Shown: positions 27,284-35,834, numbered from the stretch's first letter. The stretch is DNA of 64,000 nt from an uncultured Bacilli bacterium (GCA_910587065.1 CAJUMA010000006.1:35884-99883); one strand, 5' to 3'. Translations and numbers: made by a program. Notes: generated by a model not told the origin, from the letters alone.

Positions 27284-27388
27284 AAGTAGTCGAGCTCCGA
27301 CACTCGTCCAAGTCGCAGAGGAAGTAGCGTCGAAAGTACAACCCCACAGACCACTAGAGGTAGCACTATTAAACCTACCGCCGACACG
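27284..27388 (-). repeat. DGR repeat C, diverged copy
   Basis: A 105-nt repeat in the same frame as the variable repeat (V-G-G-R ... G-A-R-L-L). It has few AAY codons and looks like an already diversified or decayed copy. An upstream stop codon shows it is not the end of an intact gene. Confidence 0.65.
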
Positions 27389-27433
27389 AGCAAAAAACTA
27401 AAAAGGCGTAAAGATCGGAACTTACACATCACT

Positions 27434-27453
27434 CCCCAAATTTTAAAATGGGG
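27434..27453. repeat. Palindrome between DGR repeat C and the target gene
   Basis: CCCCA (27434-27438) and TGGGG (27449-27453) flank an A/T-rich centre that can pair further. It could act as a weak terminator or as a structured DNA element next to the DGR target. Confidence 0.5.
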
Positions 27454-27458
27454 CGTCG

Positions 27459-27472
27459 CCGACTTTCGTCGG
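27459..27472 (-). repeat. Hairpin with GAAA tetraloop downstream of the DGR variable repeat
   Basis: On the coding strand CCGAC-GAAA-GTCGG forms a perfect 5-bp stem with a GNRA tetraloop, 48 bases past the target gene stop. DGRs such as BPP-1 need a GRNA-tetraloop hairpin or cruciform just after the variable repeat for efficient retrohoming. Confidence 0.6.
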
Positions 27473-27519
27473 TACAATTTAATTTTATTTATGGGAGGCT
27501 GGCCGCCCTCAAACCCCCG

Positions 27520-28641
27520 CTAACTGGTTTTAAGAAGTCGAGCTCCGATGACCGTCCACGCATCAGAGGAAGTTTCGCCACAATACCAACACCACAAGCC
27601 AGCAGCAAATCCATTGACAGACCTACCGCCGACAAGAGCTATTCTGTTCTCATTAGCAGTCCAGTAATAATCTGTCATATAACTGTTACTACTACCGTTT
27701 ACATCAGTAGGAAGACCTACTAAAGGGTGTTTAGGATCATAACCTAAAGCTGTTATGTAACTACCACTTGTAGAGCTATTAACATAGCCTAATTTTTGAT
27801 AATCTCCGTCGAATACATCAGAAGCATAAGAAGAAGGATTATAGTTAATATAAGCTTGATAATTCTTGATATTGATACCGTCGAAAAATTGCCATATATT
27901 ACCGTATAAGTCTTCAATTCCTCTATAAATAACAGAGTTAGTAGCATTTTTAACAGGAGTACCAGATTTCATACCTAAACTGTTACAACCACCACTAGCT
28001 TTAGCTGCTGTATTATTAGCGTTAGTATGTCCTGGGCCAATTTTAGACTGTATATTATAGTCCGCATATTCCACTAAATAAAGTAGTTGTATTAAGAAAT
28101 AATGCCAGTCTAATTGACTCCAACCAGCGCCTAAGTTTTTAGCATATTGCCTAAACTCAGCAATAGTTTTATTAACAAAAGGTGCTTGTCCGCTACGACT
28201 ATACACACCAGAAGCAGATCCAGACATTGTATAACGCCCGATCATAAATTCTTTACTTTGAATAAAGCCGCTTAATTTATCTTTAGAAATTAAGACATAT
28301 TCGTAACCGTCAGAAACATAACGTCTGTAATAAAACTCTGGAATAATAGTCATAACTTGTATGTTAGTACCGCCAGTAAATGAGAAGTTAGCGTCGCCAT
28401 AGTAAGCGGTTACCTTTTTAGTAGAGTTATTATAATTACAAGTAATTATATCGCTCCATGGGTAAATACTATCGAAATCATTTCTTACAGCAGTTGTTCC
28501 CACTTGTGCGTTAGCTACTAAACCTACAGCGTCCTCAATTCTTTCCCAGGCTGACGAAGAAGAAGCTAGGGAACGTCTTACTCCGTAAACCTTACTTAAA
28601 TTGTTCGATCTTTTATCTCGAACATTGATTACACCCAACAT
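27520..28641 (-). CDS. DGR-diversified tail tip protein with C-type-lectin-like domain
   Basis: A 373-residue protein. The C-terminal 200 residues have the formylglycine-enzyme/C-type-lectin-like pattern seen in DGR targets: G-I-E-D-L-Y-G-N-I-W-Q-F near 250 and D-Y-Y-W-T-A-N-E-N-R near 325. The terminal L-V-G-G-R ... I-G-A-R-L-L is the variable repeat (27532-27636). It lies at the distal end of the tail gene order, directly after a fibre-like protein, so it is the likely receptor-binding tip. The first 60 residues probably dock it to the tail. Diversification would change host range or surface-ligand preference. Confidence 0.92.
   Translation of the reverse strand: MLGVINVRDKRSNNLSKVYGVRRSLASSSSAWERIEDAVGLVANAQVGTTAVRNDFDSIYPWSDIITCNYNNSTKKVTAYYGDANFSFTGGTNIQVMTIIPEFYYRRYVSDGYEYVLISKDKLSGFIQSKEFMIGRYTMSGSASGVYSRSGQAPFVNKTIAEFRQYAKNLGAGWSQLDWHYFLIQLLYLVEYADYNIQSKIGPGHTNANNTAAKASGGCNSLGMKSGTPVKNATNSVIYRGIEDLYGNIWQFFDGINIKNYQAYINYNPSSYASDVFDGDYQKLGYVNSSTSGSYITALGYDPKHPLVGLPTDVNGSSNSYMTDYYWTANENRIALVGGRSVNGFAAGLWCWYCGETSSDAWTVIGARLLKTS
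27532..27636 (-). repeat. DGR variable repeat (VR)
   Basis: The last 35 codons before K-T-S-stop of the target gene. It is the same length as repeats A-C, starts with the shared L-V-G-G and ends with G-A-R-L-L. Its 3' half is an adenine-mutated copy of repeat B; its 5' half is not. Confidence 0.88.
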
Positions 28642-28642
28642 A

Positions 28643-29560
28643 TTAGATCCCCTCCAAACTTAAATTAGATACTTGATATGTGATAGTGGTATCTATATTT
28701 TCGAGAGGTTTTTCAGAAGTAATTATCTTAAAGCCTCCATTATAGGAGTTAACCATACCGTCATTAAGTTTAACTTGATTTACTAAATCTAAATTAACAT
28801 TTACTAACGTGCTAGATGTAACATCACTATCTATTATATCATATTCATATAAATTAGTCTCGTTGTTTAGCGACCAGTTATCTACAGTCAGTGTCTTTGT
28901 ATAACTTTTAAGGCCACTATCGACTATTTTATTTATTTCTGCGGCCAAATGACCTGCGGCGTCTGTGTCTAATTGATTTTTAATTCTATTAAACCAGTCT
29001 GTAAACTCTGTTGTTTCTTGCTGTATGATTTCCTCAAACTTTGTATATAACTGATTATATACATCTGTAGTATCTATTGTTTCTACAGTAGACACAACAT
29101 TACCACAAACATTTTTATCAAATCTTGTGTCTTTAATAGCTGACTGAGTAATAGAAGTAACTCCATTATCAACATATATCTCAGCTAATTTAATATCATA
29201 CGTTGTTGAGGATCTAACTAAAGAAGGAGCAGACGGCTTGTCGCTAAATGTTCCTTTGATTATTTGAGCTGATATTAACCTGTTCGTTAAATCTAATCTT
29301 ATAACAACATTATCAATACGTTTTAATGCTCCGTCTGCTGTATCTATTGTTTTAGTTAGATCTCCAGTATTAGTATAACGGTAACCTTCAATATTGGCGT
29401 CGCCTTCTTTAATAGTTATTGTCATATCATTATTAGCTATAACTTGTAACTCATTATTAAAGATACCATTAGTAAAATACTTCGCCAGATGTCTAGCGAA
29501 GTCTTCCGCGAAATAGACTCTATCGTCGTCTATATCGTTAAAAAAACTAAACTTTTCCAT
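28643..29560 (-). CDS. Tail fibre / baseplate protein
   Basis: A 305-residue protein with AGGAGG upstream. The N-terminal 150 residues (F-F-N-D-I-D-D-D-R-V-Y and R-I-D-N-V-V-I-R-L-D-L) match the N-terminal attachment region found in many siphovirus fibre and upper-baseplate proteins of Bacillota phages. A helical middle and a beta-rich C-terminus follow. It lies between the Gp37-like baseplate protein and the DGR target and probably forms the stalk carrying the latter. Confidence 0.75.
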   Translation of the reverse strand: MEKFSFFNDIDDDRVYFAEDFARHLAKYFTNGIFNNELQVIANNDMTITIKEGDANIEGYRYTNTGDLTKTIDTADGALKRIDNVVIRLDLTNRLISAQIIKGTFSDKPSAPSLVRSSTTYDIKLAEIYVDNGVTSITQSAIKDTRFDKNVCGNVVSTVETIDTTDVYNQLYTKFEEIIQQETTEFTDWFNRIKNQLDTDAAGHLAAEINKIVDSGLKSYTKTLTVDNWSLNNETNLYEYDIIDSDVTSSTLVNVNLDLVNQVKLNDGMVNSYNGGFKIITSEKPLENIDTTITYQVSNLSLEGI

Positions 29561-29577
29561 AACTCTTATTTCCCTCC

Positions 29578-30630
29578 TTAATCATTATTAAAAGTTTCTG
29601 CTATAGGGTTACCATAAGTAGGTATTACATCATGTTTACCTTTTTCGATAACTTCTTCAACTTCGGTAATTCGTTGTTTCTTAGTCATACTCCAACTTTC
29701 TTTTTTGATATTTACGATATCGCCCAAGTCCCAATATTTTCTATAATCGGTAGAGTGTACTGTAGCTTCGAAAGTTTCTGTAGGATCTGTTAACTTTTCT
29801 TTTCCTAAATCGTCCAAGATAGCGTTATATTCAGCTGCTGATAGATCTTTGTTACTTTCGTTTTTAGCGTCTACAAAAGCCTCTCTAATATCGAAGTCGT
29901 GAGTATCTGCTGTAACATTAGTAACAGTCCTCATAATTCTGTTTGTATCTTCGCCAGCGCCGCCAACGAGTACATCTGTAATCATATTTTTTCTACTATA
30001 TGTATGTTCTGTTGTATCTAAGTTTGATTTATCTTCGCTAAATTCATACCTAGTATTTACTTTCTGATCTTCTGTTCTATCTTTGCCAACATAATTAACA
30101 TATTTATAACGCTTATTCTCTAAATCTAACACGATTTTACCACCGATATTAGACGCTCGAGATAGTTTTTCGTGATATGTATATACATTTTTATAAGTAC
30201 ATTGAAAATCAACATTACCACTAACAATATCACTACTTGTTATATCGAACTTACTAAATGGCCTCATAGTAGTTAATAATTTTCTAAAGCCTCCGATATA
30301 CGTTCCTCTATAATTGATACGACTTTTTATAATTCTTCTATTTAATAAAAACAGACCAAACCGACCATACACAGTAATTGTTAGCTTGTCTTTATCTTCT
30401 TTAAATTTCCAGGAGTCAATAATACCGAACTCGTCATTTTCTGTTAAATCACTTCTAACAATAATATTATCAGCATTTAATAATCTATAATTGTTAGCTG
30501 TAGGGTTTATATTCAGTTCAAACTCTCCAGCCTCAAAGTATTTACGTCTCCAACGTAAAGAGCTATAACTATCTATAACGCCTAAGAAGTTTAAATCACG
30601 ATCATACACATTTAAAAATATAGCTTTCAT
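29578..30630 (-). CDS. Siphovirus ReqiPepy6 Gp37-like tail protein
   Basis: A 350-residue protein. The start I-F-L-N-V-Y-D-R-D-L-N-F-L-G-V-I-D followed by S-L-R-W-R-R-K-Y-F-E-A-G-E-F-E-L is the hallmark of the Gp37-like family, which takes the place of the tail-associated Tal/gp27 hub below the distal tail protein. It starts at the stop of the distal tail gene. It probably forms the baseplate hub through which DNA exits. Confidence 0.88.
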   Translation of the reverse strand: MKAIFLNVYDRDLNFLGVIDSYSSLRWRRKYFEAGEFELNINPTANNYRLLNADNIIVRSDLTENDEFGIIDSWKFKEDKDKLTITVYGRFGLFLLNRRIIKSRINYRGTYIGGFRKLLTTMRPFSKFDITSSDIVSGNVDFQCTYKNVYTYHEKLSRASNIGGKIVLDLENKRYKYVNYVGKDRTEDQKVNTRYEFSEDKSNLDTTEHTYSRKNMITDVLVGGAGEDTNRIMRTVTNVTADTHDFDIREAFVDAKNESNKDLSAAEYNAILDDLGKEKLTDPTETFEATVHSTDYRKYWDLGDIVNIKKESWSMTKKQRITEVEEVIEKGKHDVIPTYGNPIAETFNND

Positions 30631-31493
30631 TATACCGCCTCATATTCTGGTAGAAATTCGATAGTAGTTTCTAAGTTGTCCTCGCCACTATCAGCCCCAG
30701 ATCTAAACGTATTAGTTCCGCTAGGTACTTGTAGATATTTACTACCATACATCATTAAATAATTGATGTTTTCTTCTTCGCCAGTTAAAGCGTTTATAAA
30801 CATTACATTTTTATTATCAATATGAGTAGTTATAACGATTTTATCTCCTACAGACATTGTCTTTTCTATATGTATTATCTCTCGTGTATTTACATTAAAT
30901 AAATATGGGTTAACGACTGTATCATTTGCTTTAAAAGTTATTGTCATACCGTAATCAATTTCAGTAGTATTTTGTGTTGTTCCCATAGAAGTAGTATTTT
31001 TAGTTCCAAACTTAATACCTGTACTTTGTGGGATCTTCAACGCAAACTTAAACGCTGGCGCCCATGTAGCCATAGATAATATTGTAGCAGCTAAAGCTGA
31101 AAAACGAGGGTTAGGACAAACAAGAGAAATAGAAAAATCTCTTGTATATGTTCCTTTTTCTGGTATTATTACTTTTTCAACAACACAAGTTATCTTTCTT
31201 TCGATATTACCTTCATAATAGTAAAGAGTACCTTCGCTATTTCTAGGAAACATATCGAATAATAATAGTCTATTTTCTTGTACGTTTTCTGTAATAGTTC
31301 CTTTTATTGTAAGCTCTCGTTCTCCAATACTTGTACCGTTCCATTTTGTACCAACGCCATAGGCTGAGCTAATAGTATTAACAGTTCCAACAACTTCGTG
31401 AAAACCGTCGCAGATACCTAGAAGAAAAGGCGGTTTATATGTAAAAGTAATCATATCGCCTTTATGGTTTTTATATATTAAAGTTCTTTCCAT
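30630..31493 (-). CDS. Distal tail protein (Dit)
   Basis: About 287 residues from the ATG at 31493, just after the tape-measure stop; the AAAGGCG SD fits this start better than the ATG six codons upstream. The N-terminal beta-rich belt domain and segments such as E-R-E-L-T-I-K-G-T-I and F-S-I-S-L-V-C-P-N-P-R-F fit phage tail family proteins of the Dit/SPP1 gp19.1 type. They form the hexamer joining tail tube and baseplate. Confidence 0.85.
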   Translation of the reverse strand: MERTLIYKNHKGDMITFTYKPPFLLGICDGFHEVVGTVNTISSAYGVGTKWNGTSIGERELTIKGTITENVQENRLLLFDMFPRNSEGTLYYYEGNIERKITCVVEKVIIPEKGTYTRDFSISLVCPNPRFSALAATILSMATWAPAFKFALKIPQSTGIKFGTKNTTSMGTTQNTTEIDYGMTITFKANDTVVNPYLFNVNTREIIHIEKTMSVGDKIVITTHIDNKNVMFINALTGEEENINYLMMYGSKYLQVPSGTNTFRSGADSGEDNLETTIEFLPEYEAV

Positions 31494-31497
31494 ATAA

Positions 31498-33651
31498 TCA
31501 CGCCTTTCCATGTACTAGATTTAACTCTTGAATAGCTTTACGCGTTTGTCGAGCTGTTTCTGCTGGAGATAAAGGCTCTGTAGAGTTAATTGTTATATTC
31601 CAATTATTAGTAGTTTCATTATTAGTAACAGCTGATGTTATTTCTTGATAATCTTTAGCTTCGTCTGCTGTTAAAACACGTTCGCCTTTATGTAGTAAAG
31701 CTGGCATATCGTCATAAGGTACATATTCCATACCAACACGAAGCTTTTTAAGTAAAGGTATATTTAAACCTTTTCCACCAACACCAGGTACCCAGCGTGG
31801 GATCTTTAATTTATTAAGACCTTTTATAAATGCGTTCATACCGTCAATGATAAGATTAATAGGAAATTTAAAGACGTTCGCAATACCAGAAATAATATTA
31901 CTAAAAATATTTTTGACATTTTTCCAGGCACCTCGCCAATTACCAGTAAACACATTTTTGATAAAGTCGATTATACTCATAAAAATATTTTTAACAACTT
32001 GAACTTGTGAAGTAATATAGCTTAAGGCATTTCCGAAGACACTACCTATAATATTAGCGACATACGTAAACTGAGCTGAAAGCATAGGTATAATAGTCTG
32101 TATAATAATGTTTAGTAATGACATCAAAGGCGGTAAAATTACATTAAGTAATTGAGTCAATGGCTGTAAAATTAACATCAATAAGTCGATAAATGGTTGT
32201 AATAGAGATAAGATAGGTTGTAATAAAGGTAAAAGTGGTTGTATCAAACTAAGTAATAAAGGCAAGATCATTTCTACGATCTGTAGTATAGGTGGAAGTA
32301 ACATCTGTATCAATTCTACAAAAACTGGGAGCAGCGCCTGTACGATTTCCATAATAGGAGGTAACAGCGTCGTAAGTAAACTTATAAATATAGGTAGGAT
32401 CTGCTCTGTCAGAGTTGCGATCATTGGTAAAGCTGTCTCTATAAAAGTTTGTATCGGTGGAATAAGTGCTGTAAATAATTGAGTAATGACTGGGGTTAAT
32501 TGGTTAATCAAACCCTCGATCAAAGGCATATTATTTAAGACCAAATTCATGATAGAAACAATAAGAGGCATTAGGGCATTTCCTAAAGGAAGTAAAAGCA
32601 TTTCTACATTACGCTTCAACCCCTCGAACATACTACCTATATCGTCGTATTTTACTTCTTTAATTTTATTCATGGAGTCAGCTGTTCCGTCGTACATATC
32701 TCGTATAGATCCTAACTGTGTAACGACTTCTGGTCCTAGATCTTCCCACATAGTACCGAATAAATCAACACCTACAATAGACTGTTGTACTGGATCGTCC
32801 ATAGCTTTAATAGCGTCAATAGTTTCATAAAAGGCTTTCTTAGCAGTATCTCCTCCAGCTGCGAACTTTTTAGCCATTTCGTCTGAGTTAAGACCTAACT
32901 TTGTAAAACCTTCAATAGTAGTATTAGAGCCGTCTATTGCTCTAATAGAAAACTCCTTAACAGCGTCGCCGATCTTGTCTAAATTCCAAGCTCCAGCGTC
33001 AGAGCCACTTTGAAAGATATTAAACATATCTTCCGCTGATAAGCCTAACTTTCCGAATTGTACGGAATATTCGTTAATATTATCTACTAGCTCGCCTGAG
33101 AAGTCGAGGCCGTTCTGCGCGCCCTGAGCCATTAAGTTATAAGCTTCGTCTGCTGATATTCCAAATTGAGTAATCAAAGCCTTAGAGGCTCGAATAGACT
33201 CATTAACTTCGACACCGAAAGTATCACGCAGAGCTAAAGCGTTCTCTGTTACAGCTTTTATTTGTGAAGGATCAAACTCGTATAATTCTTGTGAAGCTAA
33301 AGCCATAGAGTTGGCTATATCTTCGAAGCTTTCGCCATAATTACCTTTGTATATATCTTCAAGAGCTTTTTTCCACTCCGCAGACTCATTTTTAGCAATT
33401 CCTGTTTGTGCTATAAACGAGTTCATAGCTTGATCCATATTCTTTTGAGAATTAATCGCTAAACCACCTATAGCAGTAGCAGCAGTAGCAAGAGTTCCAC
33501 CTAAAACAAGAGCGCCTTTTCCTACTTTAGAAAAGACGCCTCCAAGTTTAGAAGCGAAGCTTTCGCCTTTTTTAGTAGTACCGTCTAAAGCTTTATTAGC
33601 TTTTTCATTATCAATAAATATAGATCCATATAAACTAAATATACTAGCCAA
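31498..33651 (-). CDS. Tail tape measure protein
   Basis: About 717 residues. A TTG start at 33651 is proposed because GGAGGT lies 7-8 bases upstream; the alternative GTG three codons earlier overlaps that SD. The N-terminal half has phage-tail TMP minor-protein features (A-L-A-L-R-D-T-F-G-V and G-L-D-F-S-G-E-L). Residues about 355-545 are a long hydrophobic stretch with Leu-Pro-Pro-rich repeats, typical of the membrane-active part. The C-terminus is beta-rich. Its length sets tail length. The start overlaps the chaperone-extension stop. Confidence 0.93.
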   Translation of the reverse strand: MASIFSLYGSIFIDNEKANKALDGTTKKGESFASKLGGVFSKVGKGALVLGGTLATAATAIGGLAINSQKNMDQAMNSFIAQTGIAKNESAEWKKALEDIYKGNYGESFEDIANSMALASQELYEFDPSQIKAVTENALALRDTFGVEVNESIRASKALITQFGISADEAYNLMAQGAQNGLDFSGELVDNINEYSVQFGKLGLSAEDMFNIFQSGSDAGAWNLDKIGDAVKEFSIRAIDGSNTTIEGFTKLGLNSDEMAKKFAAGGDTAKKAFYETIDAIKAMDDPVQQSIVGVDLFGTMWEDLGPEVVTQLGSIRDMYDGTADSMNKIKEVKYDDIGSMFEGLKRNVEMLLLPLGNALMPLIVSIMNLVLNNMPLIEGLINQLTPVITQLFTALIPPIQTFIETALPMIATLTEQILPIFISLLTTLLPPIMEIVQALLPVFVELIQMLLPPILQIVEMILPLLLSLIQPLLPLLQPILSLLQPFIDLLMLILQPLTQLLNVILPPLMSLLNIIIQTIIPMLSAQFTYVANIIGSVFGNALSYITSQVQVVKNIFMSIIDFIKNVFTGNWRGAWKNVKNIFSNIISGIANVFKFPINLIIDGMNAFIKGLNKLKIPRWVPGVGGKGLNIPLLKKLRVGMEYVPYDDMPALLHKGERVLTADEAKDYQEITSAVTNNETTNNWNITINSTEPLSPAETARQTRKAIQELNLVHGKA

Positions 33652-33934
33652 GTTTAACACCTCCCAAACCGTAATCTTTCATAATTTCTTCTGCGCTTCG
33701 CATTTTCTTTTTAGGTTTATGTTCTAACTGTGGAACAAAAGAGCTTTTATTAGATAGCTTTTTAACAATTTCGTTAATAAGCTTAGGTAATTCAGTCTCT
33801 TTTTTAACCGCATTATCTAAACATTGACCTAACAAAAAAGACGGCTTTCCCTCAAACCAGTCTAAGCCGCCATAATGCTTATATAATATTCGTAAGACCT
33901 CCGCAGTACCGATACTTACGCTATAGATAAAAAA
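33644..33934 (-). CDS. Tail assembly chaperone C-terminal extension (gpT part of gpGT), made by -1 frameshift
   Basis: This frame has no start of its own near its beginning. It is entered by a -1 shift at the slippery heptamer TTTTTTA at 33934-33928, inside the last codons of the upstream chaperone gene. The fused product continues I-Y-S-V-S-I-G-T-A-E-V-L-R and then L-D-W-F-E-G-K-P-S-F-L-L-G, with a basic tail. This is the lambda G/GT arrangement, in which the minor long form brings the tape measure to tail tube subunits. Confidence 0.85.
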   Translation of the reverse strand, partial: FFIYSVSIGTAEVLRILYKHYGGLDWFEGKPSFLLGQCLDNAVKKETELPKLINEIVKKLSNKSSFVPQLEHKPKKKMRSAEEIMKDYGLGGVKLG

Positions 33935-34299
33935 TCAGATAAACCAGGAAGTTTAGATACTTCTTTTAAAATAGCGATTACATCTTCATTTTTAGCTTTT
34001 TTAATAGCTTCTTTACAAGCAAGTTCATATTTATTAGTTTTGTCTTTCTTTATTTCTTCTGTATCTTCGCTATTAAATTCTAATTCTTCTGGGTAATAAC
34101 CTTTATAAGTAGCAATAAACTTATAAACTTCGGTTTTACATTTATAAATACGTGTAACTAATAAAGCTATAAGTTGCTTTCCTAGTTCTTCTTGATCTTT
34201 CTTTTCGTCGCCAGTGTTTACTTCTAAAGATTTTAGTTCTTCTGTGATTTCCATTTTATCTAAGATTTCACTTAACATTAGTAAATATTCTGTTTTCAT
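33916..34299 (-). CDS. Tail assembly chaperone (gpG-like)
   Basis: About 127 residues from the ATG at 34299, which has AGAAGG upstream; the longer reading frame would run through a strong hairpin. It is acidic and helical, with the usual position between major tail protein and tape measure. It ends ...L-S-D-F-L-S-I-A. Its last codons GAT TTT TTA contain the -1 slippery site, so part of the product is extended into the downstream frame. Confidence 0.85.
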   Translation of the reverse strand: MKTEYLLMLSEILDKMEITEELKSLEVNTGDEKKDQEELGKQLIALLVTRIYKCKTEVYKFIATYKGYYPEELEFNSEDTEEIKKDKTNKYELACKEAIKKAKNEDVIAILKEVSKLPGLSDFLSIA

Positions 34300-34315
34300 A
34301 ATTTCCTTCTTTCTA

Positions 34316-34364
34316 TTATTCTCCCTTTTGTTATCGCTCAAATAGAAAACAAAAAGGAGAATAA
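34316..34364 (-). terminator. Strong hairpin between major tail protein and chaperone genes
   Basis: A 17-bp stem with one mismatch (arms 34316-34332 and 34348-34364) and a 15-nt loop. No clear T run follows on the minus strand, so it may be an attenuator or mRNA-stabilising structure that keeps the abundant tail protein message higher than the downstream genes. Confidence 0.6.
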
Positions 34365-34373
34365 ATTTATTTT

Positions 34374-34940
34374 TTATTCTCCAGTTTGACCTACTGTAAT
34401 AGGGCAAGTTTCGCTATCTTTAATAGCATATAACTTACTACTATCGTCAATAGTATAATGAGGTATAATTTCAAGATTATGTTCGTTTTCAGCTTTAGGA
34501 GCTGCTTTATAAGTAAATGCTCCTTCGTGTAAGCCATAATTAAATGTTAATATCTTATAAGTGCCGTCTAACATTTGTGTAATGATGTCGATAGTTTTAA
34601 GATATTTTTCTTTACTAATTACACCGAAGTTTCCTTGTGTAATTACTTTAGTAGTAGGATCCATTACAGAGTTTGGTAAACCTTTCTGTAATAGTTCTTG
34701 ACTACAACATAGAGAAACAACTTTAATAGTTGCGTCCTCTCCGTCGATAACTTGCATACCAGCAGTTTTACCACGGCGACCGTCAAACTCAATGTCTCTG
34801 ATTTCTGGAGTTATAGTCATTTCAGCACCACCACGAGTAGGTCCTACGATCATCTCATTTTCTTGGCCTAAGTTAAAAACGACAATTCCTTCGTCTATTT
34901 GAATTTTCTTGACGTCATTTTCAGTAAATACTCTTAACAT
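34374..34940 (-). CDS. Major tail protein (tail tube)
   Basis: A 188-residue protein just upstream of the chaperones. It is beta-rich, with G-G-A-E-M-T-I-T-P-E-I-R-D-I-E-F-D-G-R-R-G near residue 35 and a compact size typical of siphovirus tube subunits. SD GGAGGG is present. It is followed by a strong hairpin, consistent with high expression. Confidence 0.82.
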   Translation of the reverse strand: MLRVFTENDVKKIQIDEGIVVFNLGQENEMIVGPTRGGAEMTITPEIRDIEFDGRRGKTAGMQVIDGEDATIKVVSLCCSQELLQKGLPNSVMDPTTKVITQGNFGVISKEKYLKTIDIITQMLDGTYKILTFNYGLHEGAFTYKAAPKAENEHNLEIIPHYTIDDSSKLYAIKDSETCPITVGQTGE

Positions 34941-34954
34941 TAGTTTTCCCTCCT

Positions 34955-35317
34955 TTAAAATACTTTAATACTAAATGTTACTTGTTTTTTTATGAGTTCA
35001 AATTCTGGATCAGATACTGGTTTCTGTGTTTCGAAATATACTACAGCTCTTTGTTTAGAAAATAGTTTACTATCTAATAAGTTAATTAGCTTTCTGACTA
35101 TATCTTCCAAATCGTCGCCTGTAGTAGGATCTTTGGACCATATATTTATATCAAAATACACTAAATTACCATATCTTAAACTTGTCTCAACAGGATCAGT
35201 TATTACACCATAGGGGAAAGTAGCTTTTTTGCTAGCTTCTTCATAATAAAGTTTTATAACATCTTTAGAATTAACGTATTCTTGAATAGCTATAAAAACC
35301 TCTTTTGAATTAGGCAT
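34955..35317 (-). CDS. Tail terminator / tail completion protein
   Basis: A 120-residue protein with N-terminal helix, P-Y-G-V-I-T-D-P and F-D-I-N-I-W-S-K-D strands, a size and pattern typical of lambda gpU/SPP1 gp17-type proteins that cap the tail tube. Position between the gp10-like protein and the tube protein agrees. It overlaps the upstream gene by 8 bp. Confidence 0.7.
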   Translation of the reverse strand: MPNSKEVFIAIQEYVNSKDVIKLYYEEASKKATFPYGVITDPVETSLRYGNLVYFDINIWSKDPTTGDDLEDIVRKLINLLDSKLFSKQRAVVYFETQKPVSDPEFELIKKQVTFSIKVF

Positions 35318-35834
35318 CTTCTATCTCCTCACTTTCTACGACTTTACCTCCAGCGGCTTCGATCGTTTTATTTAATGCTGATAAAAACTCTTTTTGTGCG
35401 TCTTTAATCGCGTCTATATTATTGAAAACACTATTTCGTAATATACTTTGACCTCTAAGGCCAGGGTGGCTAACAGATTTACCAAAATTGATCTTACCAT
35501 TACTTAAAGTATTAGCTTTTTTTATGCTTATTACATGGGGGTTGACTCCGAACTCGCTCCACGCTGGGTTAGCATGAGACGGAGATTTACCTTTTTTCTT
35601 AGCTTGTCCTTTAGAGTAATAGCCGATCTGTAATTCTGGTTGTCCTGTGTCTCGATTTATTCTCGCCCAGTAGCCAACTTGTTTAGAAAGCTTACTAGTA
35701 TATTTTTGGGTGTTTTCTCTAATAGCTTTACCAGCTACTTTAGCAGAAGCACGTAGAGCAGACTTCGAAAGCTTTACCATAGTGTTTTTAACTTCTTTAG
35801 ATGTATCTATAAACTTAATATCATTATTACTCAT
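35310..35834 (-). CDS. HK97 gp10-family head-tail joining/tail component
   Basis: A 174-residue basic protein. The pattern A-S-A-K-V-A-G-K-A-I-R, G-Y-W-A-R-I, and A-N-P-A-W-S-E-F-G-V-N-P-H followed by L-R-G is that of the HK97 gp10-like family, found between the head-completion and tail-terminator genes in siphoviruses. It is likely needed for tail attachment. Confidence 0.8.
   Translation of the reverse strand: MSNNDIKFIDTSKEVKNTMVKLSKSALRASAKVAGKAIRENTQKYTSKLSKQVGYWARINRDTGQPELQIGYYSKGQAKKKGKSPSHANPAWSEFGVNPHVISIKKANTLSNGKINFGKSVSHPGLRGQSILRNSVFNNIDAIKDAQKEFLSALNKTIEAAGGKVVESEEIEDA

Larger units (their letters stand above)
26819..27519 (-). ncRNA. DGR noncoding region with template-like repeats
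   Basis: About 700 bases without a credible gene between the DGR target gene and the RT. It contains three 105-nt repeats (A, B, C) in tandem at spacings of 157 and 165 bp, homologous AT-rich spacers between them, a small hairpin (26919-26932) in the 145 nt between repeat A and the RT, and a hairpin and palindrome just past the target gene. In known DGRs such a region is transcribed as template RNA together with the RT gene. Short frames here on either strand are overlaps with the repeats. Confidence 0.75.

Noticed and set aside
27271..27477. Minus-strand 68-residue frame covering repeat C
   Set aside because: It reads repeat C in a different frame from the variable repeat, so it is not a real target gene fragment.
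27135..27723. Plus-strand open frames across the DGR repeats and the end of the target gene
   Set aside because: They are antisense to the repeats and to the target gene, lack ribosome binding sites, and their sequence is a by-product of the repeat.
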